This document shows, piece after piece, positions 42,605-51,546 of a stretch of DNA of 64,000 nt. Each line of letters starts with the position of its first letter. Position 1 is the stretch's first letter. Source of the DNA: Actinophytocola xanthii (GTDB lineage: Bacteria > Actinomycetota > Actinomycetes > Mycobacteriales > Pseudonocardiaceae); assembly GCF_001921205.1 (NCBI RefSeq), contig NZ_MSIE01000013.1:1-64000 (forward strand), written 5' to 3'. A program made the translations under genes and the position numbers. A model generated the notes under the pieces. That model was not told the DNA's origin. It saw only the letters and a program-made list of their open reading frames with translations, and did not search any database.

Positions 42605-44138
42605 TGACCTCTCCTTCCTTGGCCGGCGCCGGTGACGGCGCGGCACGTCCGTTGCGACCCGCGGTCAGCAGCAGGTACACCAACGATGCTGCCACCAGAC
42701 CGACGGCCCAGCTGTAGTCGTAGAAGCCTTTGAGGAACGGGATCAGCCCGTCGGTGGGGAACGGCCCGGCCGCGCCCTGCCTGGTGTAGGCGCCGCCGAC
42801 CGCGAGCACGGCGCCGACCAGCGTCGCGACCAGCGCCGGGATGTTCCAGCCGCCGGAGAACCAGTAGCGGCCGCCCTCCTGGTACAGCGCGGCGAGGTCG
42901 ATGTGGGTGCGGGCGCGCAGCCAGTACCCGGTGATCAGCACGCCGGCGACCGCGCCGAGCACACCGCCGTAGAACACCAGCCACCCGTTGATGTAGACGT
43001 CGGCGTTGGCCAACAGCCGCCAGGGCTGCAGGAGCACGCCGATGACCCCGGTCAGCAGCCCGCCGAGGGCGAAGCTGATCCGCCTGGGGAAGGCGTTGGA
43101 GAAGTCGTAGGACGGGCTGACAACGTTGGCCGCGAGGTTGGCCGAGATCGTCGCCAGCACCAGCGCTACCAGGGCGATGACCACGACGACCGGGCTGGAG
43201 AAGCGGGCCGCGAGCTGCGCCGGGTCCCAGATCTCCTCGCCGTAGAGCACCGCCCCGCCGGAGGTGGTCAGGATGGCGACGATCGCGATGAACGACATCG
43301 TCGTCGGCAGGCCGAGGATCTGCCCGCGCACCTGCTGGGACTGGGAGCCGCCGAAGCGGGTGAAGTCCGGCATGTTCAGCGAGAGCGTCGCCCAGAACGC
43401 GATCATCCCCATCAGCGAGGGCGCGAACACGCTCCAGAAGTCCGCGCCCCAGCCCAGCCGCGAGGGCCGTTCGAGGATCGGCCCGAGGCCGCCGGCCTTG
43501 ATCAGCACGTAGGCCAGCAGGATCAGGAAGCCGACGGTGACTAGGGGCGCCGTCCAGTTCTCGAACCGGCGGACGGCCTCCATGCCGCGCCAGATGATGA
43601 GCATCTGGACCACCCAGAACACCGCGAACGACAGCCACAGCGTCAGCGGCTCGCCGGCCAGCTCGGGGGTGTCGGTCCAGCCGCTCCCGGCGAGCTTCCC
43701 GACGATCACGTAGATCGCCTGCCCGCCGACCCAGGTCTGGATGCCGAACCACCCGCAGGCGATGAACGCCCGCAGCAGCGCGGCGAGGTTCGCGCCGCGC
43801 ACGCCGTAGAACGCCCTGGCGAAGACTGGGAACGGGATGCCGTAACGGGTCCCGGCATGGCTGTTGAGCAGCATCGGCAGCAGCACGATGATGTTGCCCA
43901 GGGTGATCGTGAGGAACGCCTGCACCCAGTCCATGCCGAGCAGGATCAGTCCGGAGGCGAGCAGGTAGCTGGGGATGTTGTGGGCCATGCCCATCCACAG
44001 CGCGAAGTAGTTGTAGGTGGTCCAGGTGCGTCGCTCGACCGGCACCGGGGCGAGCTCGTCGTTGTAGAAGCGGCTGTCACGGATGCCGGCGTGGTCGTCG
44101 AGATCGACCCGGCCGTCCGGGAGGGTGCTCTGCGCCAT
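42597..44138 (-). CDS. NCS1-family nucleobase/hydantoin permease
   Basis: This is a 513-residue transporter with about 12 transmembrane helices. NCS1 marks are RTWTTYNYFALWMGMAHNIP in helix 1, GIPFPVFARAFYGVRGAN, ACGWFGIQTWVGG (helix 3, substrate Trp) and SLNMPDFTRF in helix 6. It resembles Mhp1 and allantoin/uracil permeases and should import pyrimidines, hydantoins or allantoin with sodium or protons. It heads the four-gene catabolic operon. The 173 bp upstream hold short CAGTGA direct repeats but no clear consensus promoter. Confidence 0.9.
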   Translation of the reverse strand: MAQSTLPDGRVDLDDHAGIRDSRFYNDELAPVPVERRTWTTYNYFALWMGMAHNIPSYLLASGLILLGMDWVQAFLTITLGNIIVLLPMLLNSHAGTRYGIPFPVFARAFYGVRGANLAALLRAFIACGWFGIQTWVGGQAIYVIVGKLAGSGWTDTPELAGEPLTLWLSFAVFWVVQMLIIWRGMEAVRRFENWTAPLVTVGFLILLAYVLIKAGGLGPILERPSRLGWGADFWSVFAPSLMGMIAFWATLSLNMPDFTRFGGSQSQQVRGQILGLPTTMSFIAIVAILTTSGGAVLYGEEIWDPAQLAARFSSPVVVVIALVALVLATISANLAANVVSPSYDFSNAFPRRISFALGGLLTGVIGVLLQPWRLLANADVYINGWLVFYGGVLGAVAGVLITGYWLRARTHIDLAALYQEGGRYWFSGGWNIPALVATLVGAVLAVGGAYTRQGAAGPFPTDGLIPFLKGFYDYSWAVGLVAASLVYLLLTAGRNGRAAPSPAPAKEGEVSV

Positions 44139-44311
44139 CCCGGCATCGTGGGCTCACCCCGGCCCGGCAGGCAGTGTCACTGTGTTCACTGTTGTCATGG
44201 TCGGTGGGCATTCTGCCAATTGCGGCCCGGTGTTCCTCCGTGCCGGCCGGCCCGGGTGTTACCGGCGGGCGACGCCCAGGTCACGGGCAGGACGCGGGCG
44301 GGCCGGCGTGC

Positions 44312-45148
44312 TCAGAGCTGGTCGAGCAGCCAGCGCGGCCCGGCGACCTCGGCGCCGGCCGCCGTGCACCTGGCGCGCAGGGCGCGGTCGGCGGTGACCA
44401 CCAGGCACAGCGCGGTCGGGTCCGTGGCGACCGTCTCCTCGACGGTCGCCACGATCTGGTCGTCGCCCTCGTGCGGGGCCTCGACCACCCGGACGGTGGT
44501 CGTCGCGCCGGTGCCGATGCCCCGCGCCCGGCCCTCCACGACCAGGACCCGCTCGGGGAACGCGAGGTCGAACGGCCCCATCCCACGCAGTGCCGGCACC
44601 GCGTCGACCTCGTCGCGCAGCCGGGCCGCGGCGCCGGCCCGGTCGCGCCACCACCCGTCGGCCCGCGAGCCCATCACGTTCGCCACGTCCACCACCAGCA
44701 CCGGCCGGCGCAGGCCGGGGCGAACCCGCGGCCAGGACGCGGCGAACGGCGGGAACAGCTCCCGCGCGACCACCTCGTCCACCGGGACCCAGGCCGCGCC
44801 GCGCGACTCCCAGGACGAGGGTCCGACCTCGACCATGGCGGGTACGGTGCCGATCACCGTGTCGTAGGCCCAGCCGCCGTGGTCCTCGTGCAGCAGGCCG
44901 TGCACGGTCACCGCGGAGACGTCCAGGGTGGACTCCTCGGTGGTCTCGCGCAGCGCCGCCTCGACGGCGGACTCGTCGCGCTCGCGCGCGCCGCCGAACA
45001 CGCCCCAGGTGTTGCCGCCCAGGGTGATCGCGGCGCGTTGCTGCAGCAGGACGTGCCCGTCGCAGAAGGGCAGCAGCCCGGCCGCGCCGAACCGGCCCCA
45101 GTGGACGTGCCCGCGCCCGCACCGGACGAACCGGTCCCCGTTGCTCAT
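44312..45148 (-). CDS. Nudix hydrolase fused to a NYN/PIN-like domain
   Basis: The 278-residue protein has a Nudix domain (residues about 15-150) with a full Nudix box: GGARERDESAVEAAL followed by RETTEES. It is fused to a C-terminal domain that opens VLVVDVANVMGSRADGWW and closes CLVVTADRALRARCTAAG, the pattern of NYN/PIN-type nucleases. The Nudix half should hydrolyse a nucleoside diphosphate derivative. The second half may be an RNase or a binding module. Its ATG overlaps the pucR stop (ATGA), so it is made together with the regulator. Its role in pyrimidine use is open. Confidence 0.75.
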   Translation of the reverse strand: MSNGDRFVRCGRGHVHWGRFGAAGLLPFCDGHVLLQQRAAITLGGNTWGVFGGARERDESAVEAALRETTEESTLDVSAVTVHGLLHEDHGGWAYDTVIGTVPAMVEVGPSSWESRGAAWVPVDEVVARELFPPFAASWPRVRPGLRRPVLVVDVANVMGSRADGWWRDRAGAAARLRDEVDAVPALRGMGPFDLAFPERVLVVEGRARGIGTGATTTVRVVEAPHEGDDQIVATVEETVATDPTALCLVVTADRALRARCTAAGAEVAGPRWLLDQL

Positions 45149-46752
45149 CGCTCCCCGATCTCGTTCACCAGCAGCGCGACATGCAGCGAGAGCACCGACT
45201 CCGGGTCCTCCAGCGACACTCCGAGGACCTGCTCGACCCGGGCCAGCTGCTGGTAGTAGGCCGTGCGCGACATGTGCGCCGCGGCCGCGGCGGCGGACTT
45301 GTTGCCGCCGTGCGCACAGAAGTGCCGCAGCGCGTCGAGCAGGCGGCCGGCGTTGGCCGCGTCCCGGGCCAGCAGGGGACCGAGCTCCCGCTCGGCGAAC
45401 GCGACCACCCGGTCGTCGTCGGCCAGCAGGTGCAGCAGCCCGCGCAGCCGCACGTCGTCGAGGCGGTGGTAGGGCCGCTGGTGCGGGGCGCGCAGCGCCG
45501 CCTTCGCCACCTGCGCGGCCTCCACGAGGCTGCGCCGGGCGTCGGCCACCGCGTGCACCGTCGTGCCCAGCGCGACGACGACCGAGGGCGCCGCCGCGGC
45601 GGCCTGGTGCAGCTGCGCGGCCAGCCGCCGCACCACCGCGTCGGCGTCGGCCTGCGGGGTGAGCGAGAGCAGGGCCCGGACCGAGATGTCGTCCACCACC
45701 CCGACCAGGGCGGCGACCCGGGCGCGGCGCGCGGCGAGCGCCGTCGCCTCGGCGAGGTCCCGCAGCACCTCCTGGGTGGCCATGGCGGGGGTGGCCGCCA
45801 CCTCCGCCGGCCGCACCGACATCCCGAGCAACTGCCGGCGCTCCAGCGGCACGCCGAGCGCCTCCGCCCTGGCGACCAGGTCCGCCGGCGCCGCGGGCGA
45901 GGCGAGCAGCTCGGTCAGCACCGTGCGGTGCGCGTGCCGCTCCAGGCTCTCCCGGTCCCGGGCCACCAGCCGGTGCACCGCCAGCGCCGACGCGGCCCGC
46001 TCGGCGATCACGACCAGGCGGTGCGCCGGCTCCTCCGGGCTCACCAGCACCAGCCGACCCCAGTCGTTGCCGCGCGCGCCCACCACCGTGACCAGCCAGC
46101 CCGTGCCGGGGTCGTAGCTGGTGCGCGCCGTGCTGGTGACCGCACGGGACCGGGCGGCCCAGTCCGCGACCAGCTCGCGCGGGTCTGTGCCGGCGGCGTC
46201 GTAGGCCAGCACGTCGTGGCCGAGGGTCTCGAGCACGACCGGGAGCCCGGAGGCCCGCGCGACCTCGCCGAGCACCTCGGCCGGCTCGGCGCCGGCGACG
46301 GTCAGCGCGGTGAACGTCTCGTGCACCCGTTCCGCCGCCCGCAGCTCGGCCACCTGCGCGTCCACGATCAGCCCGACCACCGCCTCGGTGACCGCCACGA
46401 ACCGGGTCTCCCGGGACAGCGTGACCAGCGGCAGCCCGTGCCGCTCCGCGGCGGCCACCAGCGCCGGCGGGAGAGCGTGGCTCCAGTGCCGCACCAGCTC
46501 GACCACCACGCCGACGACGCCGGCGCCCGCCAGCTCCTCGACGTAGGCGCTCAGCGCGTCCGGGTCGTCGGGCAGGGCGATCCCGGTGGTCAGGACCAGC
46601 TCGCCGCCGCGCAGCAGCGGGGCGATGTCGGCGATCTCGGCGACGTGCACCCAGCGCACGCGCCGGTCCAGCCCGGCGGTACCGGCGACCACCGTCGCCA
46701 GCCCCTGCCGGATCACCGGCAGGGCCAGCACGTCGGAGACGGTCGGGTACAT
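45145..46752 (-). CDS. PucR-family transcriptional regulator
   Basis: This is a 535-residue regulator with an N-terminal PucR sensor domain (MYPTVSDVLALPVIRQGLATVVAG, RRVRWVHVAEIADIAPLLRGGELVLTTG, shown here in part), a central GGDEF-like region and a C-terminal CdaR/PucR helix-turn-helix (HGGNKSAAAAAAHMSRTAYYQQL). Family members sense purine or pyrimidine breakdown products. It is divergent, across 75 bp, from the aminotransferase/dehydrogenase operon and precedes the permease operon on the same strand, so it probably controls both. The start was taken at MYPTV; a GTG three codons earlier is possible. Confidence 0.9.
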   Translation of the reverse strand: MYPTVSDVLALPVIRQGLATVVAGTAGLDRRVRWVHVAEIADIAPLLRGGELVLTTGIALPDDPDALSAYVEELAGAGVVGVVVELVRHWSHALPPALVAAAERHGLPLVTLSRETRFVAVTEAVVGLIVDAQVAELRAAERVHETFTALTVAGAEPAEVLGEVARASGLPVVLETLGHDVLAYDAAGTDPRELVADWAARSRAVTSTARTSYDPGTGWLVTVVGARGNDWGRLVLVSPEEPAHRLVVIAERAASALAVHRLVARDRESLERHAHRTVLTELLASPAAPADLVARAEALGVPLERRQLLGMSVRPAEVAATPAMATQEVLRDLAEATALAARRARVAALVGVVDDISVRALLSLTPQADADAVVRRLAAQLHQAAAAAPSVVVALGTTVHAVADARRSLVEAAQVAKAALRAPHQRPYHRLDDVRLRGLLHLLADDDRVVAFAERELGPLLARDAANAGRLLDALRHFCAHGGNKSAAAAAAHMSRTAYYQQLARVEQVLGVSLEDPESVLSLHVALLVNEIGER

Positions 46753-46779
46753 GTTGTGCACACTCTACGGCCGCGGCGA

Positions 46780-46821
46780 TACAGACTGTCCATGGCGCGC
46801 CGGGTCCCGCCCGTACAGACT
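46780..46821. promoter_or_regulatory. TACAGACT direct repeat in pucR-aminotransferase intergenic region
   Basis: TACAGACT occurs at 46780-46787 and again at 46814-46821, 34 bp apart, in the 75-bp gap between pucR and the aminotransferase gene. The position suits an autoregulatory PucR site. Only two short copies are present. Confidence 0.35.
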
Positions 46822-46827
46822 CGGGGC

Positions 46828-48129
46828 ATGGCCGAACCGAGTCTCCTCGACCGCCACCGCGCGGTACTGCCCACCTGGCTCGCCCTGTACTACGACGAGC
46901 CGCTGGAGATCGTGCACGGGCACGGCCGGCGGGTCACCGACTCCACGGGCCGGACCTACCTCGACTTCTTCGCCGGCATCCTGACCAACGCGATCGGCTA
47001 CGACGTCGCCGAGATCAGCGACGCGGTACGCAAGCAACTCGACTCCGGCATCCTGCACACCTCGACGCTGTACCTGATTCGCAGCCAGGTCGAGCTGGCC
47101 GAGCGGATCGCGGCGCTCTCCGGGATCCCCGACGCCAAGGTCTTCTTCACCAACTCCGGGACCGAGGCCAACGAGACCGCGCTGATGCTCGCCACCCAGT
47201 ACCGGCGCAGCAACCAGGTCCTGGCGCTGCGCAACTCCTACCACGGCCGTGCCTTCGCCACGGTCGGCGTCACCGGCAACCGCGGCTGGTCGGCCTCCGC
47301 CCTGTCCCCGGTGAAGGTGTCCTATGTGCACGGTGGCTACCGCTACCGCAGCCCGTTCGCCGGGCTGTCCGACGAGGACTACATCAGGGCCTGTACCGAT
47401 GACCTGCGCGACGTGCTCGCCACCGGCACCTCCGGCGACGTCGCCTGCATGATCGTCGAGCCGATCCAGGGCGTCGGCGGGTTCTCCCTGCCGCCGGACG
47501 GGCTGTTCGCGAGCTTCGCCGAGGTGTTGGCCGAGCACGGGATCCTGTTCGTCTCCGACGAGGTGCAGACCGGCTGGGGGCGCACCGGCGAGCACTTCTG
47601 GGGCATCGGCGCGCACGGGGTGACCCCGGACATGATGACCTTCGCGAAGGGACTGGGCAACGGCCTGGCCATCGGCGGCGTGGTGGCCCGCGGCGAGGTC
47701 ATGGACTCCCTCGGCGCCAACTCCATCTCGACCTTCGGCGGAAACCCGGTGTCCACCGTGGGCGCCCGGGCCGTGCTCGACTACCTGGTCGACCACGACC
47801 TGCAGGCCAACGCGGCGACGCTCGGCGCGAGGCTGCTGGCGGGTCTGCGGGAGAGCGCCGGGCGTCACCCGGTCGTCGGCGACGTGCGTGGCAAGGGGCT
47901 GATGGTCGGCGTCGAGCTGGTCGAGCCCGGGACCACCACGCCGGCGCCTGCCGCCGCGGTGACCGTGCTCGAGGAGGCCCGGCGGCTGGGGCTGCTGGTG
48001 GGCAAGGGCGGTCTGCACAACAACGTCATCCGCCTCGCGCCGCCGATGACGCTGACCGCCGAGGAGCTGGACGAGGCGCTCGGGATACTGGACGCGGCCA
48101 TCGCCGCGGCGGACGGGAGCGGGCGATGA
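46828..48129 (+). CDS. Class III omega-aminotransferase (probable beta-alanine aminotransferase)
   Basis: The 433-residue PLP enzyme has FFAGILTNAIGYDVAEI, FFTNSGTEANETALMLA, NSYHGRAFATVGVTG, LFVSDEVQTGWGRTG (PLP-contacting Asp) and the Schiff-base lysine in TFAKGLGNG. It belongs to class III omega-aminotransferases. Next to a CoA-acylating semialdehyde dehydrogenase and opposite the pyrimidine operon, the natural role is beta-alanine to malonate semialdehyde (or the methyl analogue). ATG 46828 was chosen over ATG 46792. Its stop overlaps the next gene's start by 4 bp. Confidence 0.85.
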   Translation: MAEPSLLDRHRAVLPTWLALYYDEPLEIVHGHGRRVTDSTGRTYLDFFAGILTNAIGYDVAEISDAVRKQLDSGILHTSTLYLIRSQVELAERIAALSGIPDAKVFFTNSGTEANETALMLATQYRRSNQVLALRNSYHGRAFATVGVTGNRGWSASALSPVKVSYVHGGYRYRSPFAGLSDEDYIRACTDDLRDVLATGTSGDVACMIVEPIQGVGGFSLPPDGLFASFAEVLAEHGILFVSDEVQTGWGRTGEHFWGIGAHGVTPDMMTFAKGLGNGLAIGGVVARGEVMDSLGANSISTFGGNPVSTVGARAVLDYLVDHDLQANAATLGARLLAGLRESAGRHPVVGDVRGKGLMVGVELVEPGTTTPAPAAAVTVLEEARRLGLLVGKGGLHNNVIRLAPPMTLTAEELDEALGILDAAIAAADGSGR

Positions 48130-49622
48130 CGGCGCGGATCAGCCACTGGATCGACGGCAAGCCCTGGGCCGGGGTCGCGCAACGGCACGGCGAGGTGTAC
48201 GACCCGGCCACCGGTGAGGTCCGCGCGCACGTCGACTTCGCCGCCGGTGCCGAGGTGGATGAGGCGGTGGCGGCCGCGGCGCGTGCCTTCCCCGCCTGGC
48301 GCGACACCTCGCTCGCCGCCCGGTCGCGCGTGCTGTTCGCCTTCCGCGAGTTGCTGGACCGCAACCGTGACGAGCTCGCCGCGATCGTGACCGCCGAGCA
48401 CGGCAAGGTGCTCGACGACGCGGCCGGCGAGGTGCAGCGCGGGCTGGAGAACGTGGAGTTCGCCTGCGGCGTCCCGGCGTTGCTCAAGGGCGGGTTCTCG
48501 GAGAACGCCTCGACCCGCGTCGACGTGTACTCGATCCGCCAGCCGCTCGGCGTCGTCGGGGTGATCTCCCCGTTCAACTTCCCGGCGATGGTGCCGCTCT
48601 GGTTCGTGCCCAACGCGATCGCGTGCGGCAACACGGTCGTGCTCAAGCCGAGCGAGAAGGACCCGTCGGCGGCGAACTTCCTGGCCGAGCTGTGGGCGCG
48701 GGCCGGTCTGCCCGACGGCGTCCTGAACGTGGTGCACGGGGACAAGGTCGCGGTGGACGGCCTGCTGACCCATCCGGGTGTCCGCGGCGTCTCGTTCGTG
48801 GGCTCGACGCCGGTCGCCCGGCACGTCTACGAGACCGGGACCGCCAACGGCAAGCGGGTCCAGGCGCTGGGCGGGGCGAAGAACCACATGGTCGTGCTGC
48901 CCGACGCCGACCTCGACCTGGCCGCGGATGCCGCCGTCTCGGCCGGCTTCGGGTCGGCGGGGGAGCGGTGCATGGCCGTCTCGGTGGTCGTGGCGGTCGA
49001 CCCGGTCGGCGACGAGCTGGTCGAGAAGGTGCGGTCCCGGATGGCCGCGCTGCGGGTCGGTGACGGCCGCCGCCCGGGCTGCGAGATGGGGCCGCTGGTC
49101 ACCCGCGGACACCGGGACAAGGTCGCCTCCTACCTCGACGCCGGCGTCGAGGCCGGCGCCTCGCTGGTCGTGGACGGGCGCGACCACCCGGTCGACGGGG
49201 GGCCGGACGGGTTCTGGCTCGGGCCGACCCTGTTCGACGACGTCCGGCCGGAGATGTCGGTCTACACCGACGAGATCTTCGGACCGGTGCTGTCGGTGGT
49301 GCGGGTGCCGACCTACGAGGCGGCGGTGGAGCTGATCAACGACAATCCGTACGGCAACGGCACGGCGATCTTCACCAACGACGGCGGGGCGGCCCGGCGG
49401 TTCCAGAACGAGGTCGAGGTCGGCATGGTCGGGGTGAACGTGCCGATCCCGGTCCCGGTCGGCTACTACTCCTTCGGCGGGTGGAAGGCGTCGCTGTTCG
49501 GCGACTCGCACGCCTACGGACCGGACGGGCTGCACTTCTTCACCAGGACGAAGGTCGTCACCAGTCGCTGGCTGGATCCGTCACACGGCGGGGTGAACCT
49601 CGGCTTCCCGCGCAATGATTAA
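48126..49622 (+). CDS. mmsA: CoA-acylating (methyl)malonate-semialdehyde dehydrogenase
   Basis: This is a 498-residue aldehyde dehydrogenase of the MmsA type: ISHWIDGKPW opening, GVISPFNFPAMVPLW, KPSEKDPSAA, the nucleophile in SAGERCMAVS and EIFGPVLSVV, with VPIPVPVGYYSFGGWK near the end. It turns malonate or methylmalonate semialdehyde, CoA and NAD into acetyl- or propionyl-CoA plus CO2. The start overlaps the aminotransferase stop (ATGA), so the two enzymes are made together and finish beta-alanine/beta-aminoisobutyrate catabolism. Confidence 0.92.
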   Translation: MTARISHWIDGKPWAGVAQRHGEVYDPATGEVRAHVDFAAGAEVDEAVAAAARAFPAWRDTSLAARSRVLFAFRELLDRNRDELAAIVTAEHGKVLDDAAGEVQRGLENVEFACGVPALLKGGFSENASTRVDVYSIRQPLGVVGVISPFNFPAMVPLWFVPNAIACGNTVVLKPSEKDPSAANFLAELWARAGLPDGVLNVVHGDKVAVDGLLTHPGVRGVSFVGSTPVARHVYETGTANGKRVQALGGAKNHMVVLPDADLDLAADAAVSAGFGSAGERCMAVSVVVAVDPVGDELVEKVRSRMAALRVGDGRRPGCEMGPLVTRGHRDKVASYLDAGVEAGASLVVDGRDHPVDGGPDGFWLGPTLFDDVRPEMSVYTDEIFGPVLSVVRVPTYEAAVELINDNPYGNGTAIFTNDGGAARRFQNEVEVGMVGVNVPIPVPVGYYSFGGWKASLFGDSHAYGPDGLHFFTRTKVVTSRWLDPSHGGVNLGFPRND

Positions 49623-49625
49623 CAC

Positions 49626-50495
49626 GTGTTCGAGAACTTCACCCTGGACCGGATCGACACCGGAGAGGTGACGCTGCGGGTGCGGCACGGCGGGCAGGGC
49701 TCCCCCGTGCTGCTCCTGCACGGTCACCCGCGCACTCACACCACCTGGCACCGGGTCGCACCGCTGCTGGCCGAACGGCACACGGTCGTGTGCCCCGACC
49801 TGCGTGGCTACGGGCGGTCGGACAAGCCGGAGACCACCCCGGACCACGCGCCCTACGCCAAGCGCGCCATGGCGCGGGACATGCTCTCACTCATGCGCGG
49901 GCTCGGCCACGAGCGGTTCGCCGTGGTCGGCCACGACCGCGGCAGCTATGTCGCGTTCCGGCTGGCGATGGACCACCCCGAGGCGGCGACCGCGCTCGCC
50001 GTGCTGGACAGCGTGCCGATCGGCGAGGCGCTGGCCCGCTGCGACGCCAGGTTCGCCCACGACTGGTTCCACTGGTTCTTCTTCGCCCAGCCCGAGAAGC
50101 CGGAGCGGGCGATCATGGCCGACCCGGACGCCTGGTACAACGTGGGCCGGCGCAACACCCCGGAGCGGCTGGGCGAGGAGAACTTCGCCGACTTCCGCGC
50201 GGCCATCCACGACCCGGCGACGGTCCGGGCGATGCTGGAGGACTACCGCGCCGGCCTCGGCGTGGACCGCGCCGCCGACGACGCCGACCGCGCGGCCGGC
50301 CGGACCGTCGCCTGCCCCACGCTGGTCGCCTGGTCCGCCCACGACGACCTCGAGGACATTTACGGCGACGTGCTGGCGGTGTGGCGGCCGTGGACACCCG
50401 ACCTGCGCGGCGCGGTGATCGACTCCGGGCACCACATGGCCGAGGAGGCACCAGAGCAGCTGGCCGAGGTCCTGCTCGACTTCCTCCCACGGTAG
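49626..50495 (+). CDS. Alpha/beta hydrolase with Asp nucleophile (haloacetate-dehalogenase-like)
   Basis: The 289-residue enzyme has the fluoroacetate/haloacetate dehalogenase layout: LLHGHPRTHTTWH, PDLRGYGRSDKP, nucleophile elbow VVGHDRGSY with Asp104 and the carboxylate-binding Arg105, HDWFHWFFFAQPEKPE (His-Trp halide pocket), and His in DSGHHMAEEAPE. The Asp in place of Ser argues for C-halogen bond cleavage. It follows mmsA by 3 bp, so it may be in that transcript; whether it helps with halogenated pyrimidine breakdown products such as fluoro-beta-alanine derivatives is speculation. Confidence 0.85.
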   Translation: MFENFTLDRIDTGEVTLRVRHGGQGSPVLLLHGHPRTHTTWHRVAPLLAERHTVVCPDLRGYGRSDKPETTPDHAPYAKRAMARDMLSLMRGLGHERFAVVGHDRGSYVAFRLAMDHPEAATALAVLDSVPIGEALARCDARFAHDWFHWFFFAQPEKPERAIMADPDAWYNVGRRNTPERLGEENFADFRAAIHDPATVRAMLEDYRAGLGVDRAADDADRAAGRTVACPTLVAWSAHDDLEDIYGDVLAVWRPWTPDLRGAVIDSGHHMAEEAPEQLAEVLLDFLPR

Positions 50496-50595
50496 CCACC
50501 GCGGGGCGGCGGGTTCAGCGAACGCCGTGGAAGTTCTTGGCGCTCCCTTTGCCGGCTCACAGGGAACTCCCAGCCGGCGGTCGCACCGTGGAGCC

Positions 50596-51510
50596 ATGAC
50601 CGAGACCTACCTGCCGCCCCGCCAGCCGCCCGTCCCGCCGTGGACCGGCACCACCCAGAACTACCTGCCGCCGCTGCCCCCGCAGCCGCCCAAGCGCAAC
50701 CGCCTGCGCCACCGCACGGTCGCCCTGCTCGCCGCCGCCACCCTCGCCGCGGGCGGGATCGGCGGTACCGTCGGCGCCCTGATCGGTGACGACGGCGCGA
50801 CCGCGACGACCACGACGGCGACCCCGACCACCGCCACCACCGACACGGCCACCGAGCCGACCGACGTCAGCGACGTCGTCGCGCGGGTCGCGGCGAGCGT
50901 CGTCCAGGTCAACGTGACGCTCGCCGGGGGTGAGGGCCTCGGCTCCGGGGTGATCGTGGGCTCCGACGGCCGCATCCTCACCAACAACCACGTCGTGGCC
51001 GGCGCGGAGCGGATCACCGTGACCCTCGCCGACGGACGCACGGTGGACGCCACCGTCGAGGGCACCGACCCCTCGAGCGACCTCGCCGTCATCCAGGCCC
51101 AGGGCGTGTCCGGGCTGACCGCCGCCACGTTCGCCGACTCCGACGCCGTGGAGGTCGGCGACGAGGTGATCGCGATCGGGTCCCCGGGCGGGCTGCAGGG
51201 CACGGTCACGACGGGCATCGTCAGCGCGCTCGACCGCGAGGTGACGGTCTCGGGCGAGGAGCAGCGGCAGAGCCCGCTCCAACCCCAGCGCCAGGCCGCC
51301 GACACCGTGACCTACCACGCGATCCAGACCGACGCCTCGATCAACCAGGGCAACTCGGGCGGTCCGCTGTTCGACGCCGAGGGACGGGTGATCGGCATCA
51401 ACTCCGCCATCTACTCACCGGTGTCCGGGCCCGACGGCTCGGCCGGCAGCGTCGGCATCGGCTTCGCGATCCCCGCCAACACCGCCCAGCAGCTGCTCAG
51501 CCAGCTCTGA
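50596..51510 (+). CDS. HtrA-like S1C serine protease without PDZ domain
   Basis: This is a 304-residue protein with a cytosolic proline-rich N-terminus (PPRQPPVPPWTG), one transmembrane segment (TVALLAAATLAAGGIGGTVGALI), a threonine-rich stalk and a trypsin-like S1C domain. The triad is visible: His in TNNHVV, Asp in SSDLAV and Ser in QGNSGGPLF. The protein stops right after the protease domain, so no PDZ domain is present. It is membrane-anchored with its active site outside. It probably handles misfolded or regulated surface proteins. Monocistronic. Confidence 0.9.
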   Translation: MTETYLPPRQPPVPPWTGTTQNYLPPLPPQPPKRNRLRHRTVALLAAATLAAGGIGGTVGALIGDDGATATTTTATPTTATTDTATEPTDVSDVVARVAASVVQVNVTLAGGEGLGSGVIVGSDGRILTNNHVVAGAERITVTLADGRTVDATVEGTDPSSDLAVIQAQGVSGLTAATFADSDAVEVGDEVIAIGSPGGLQGTVTTGIVSALDREVTVSGEEQRQSPLQPQRQAADTVTYHAIQTDASINQGNSGGPLFDAEGRVIGINSAIYSPVSGPDGSAGSVGIGFAIPANTAQQLLSQL

Positions 51511-51546
51511 GCCCGCGTCGTCGGTCCGACGTCATAGGGTGCTGGG

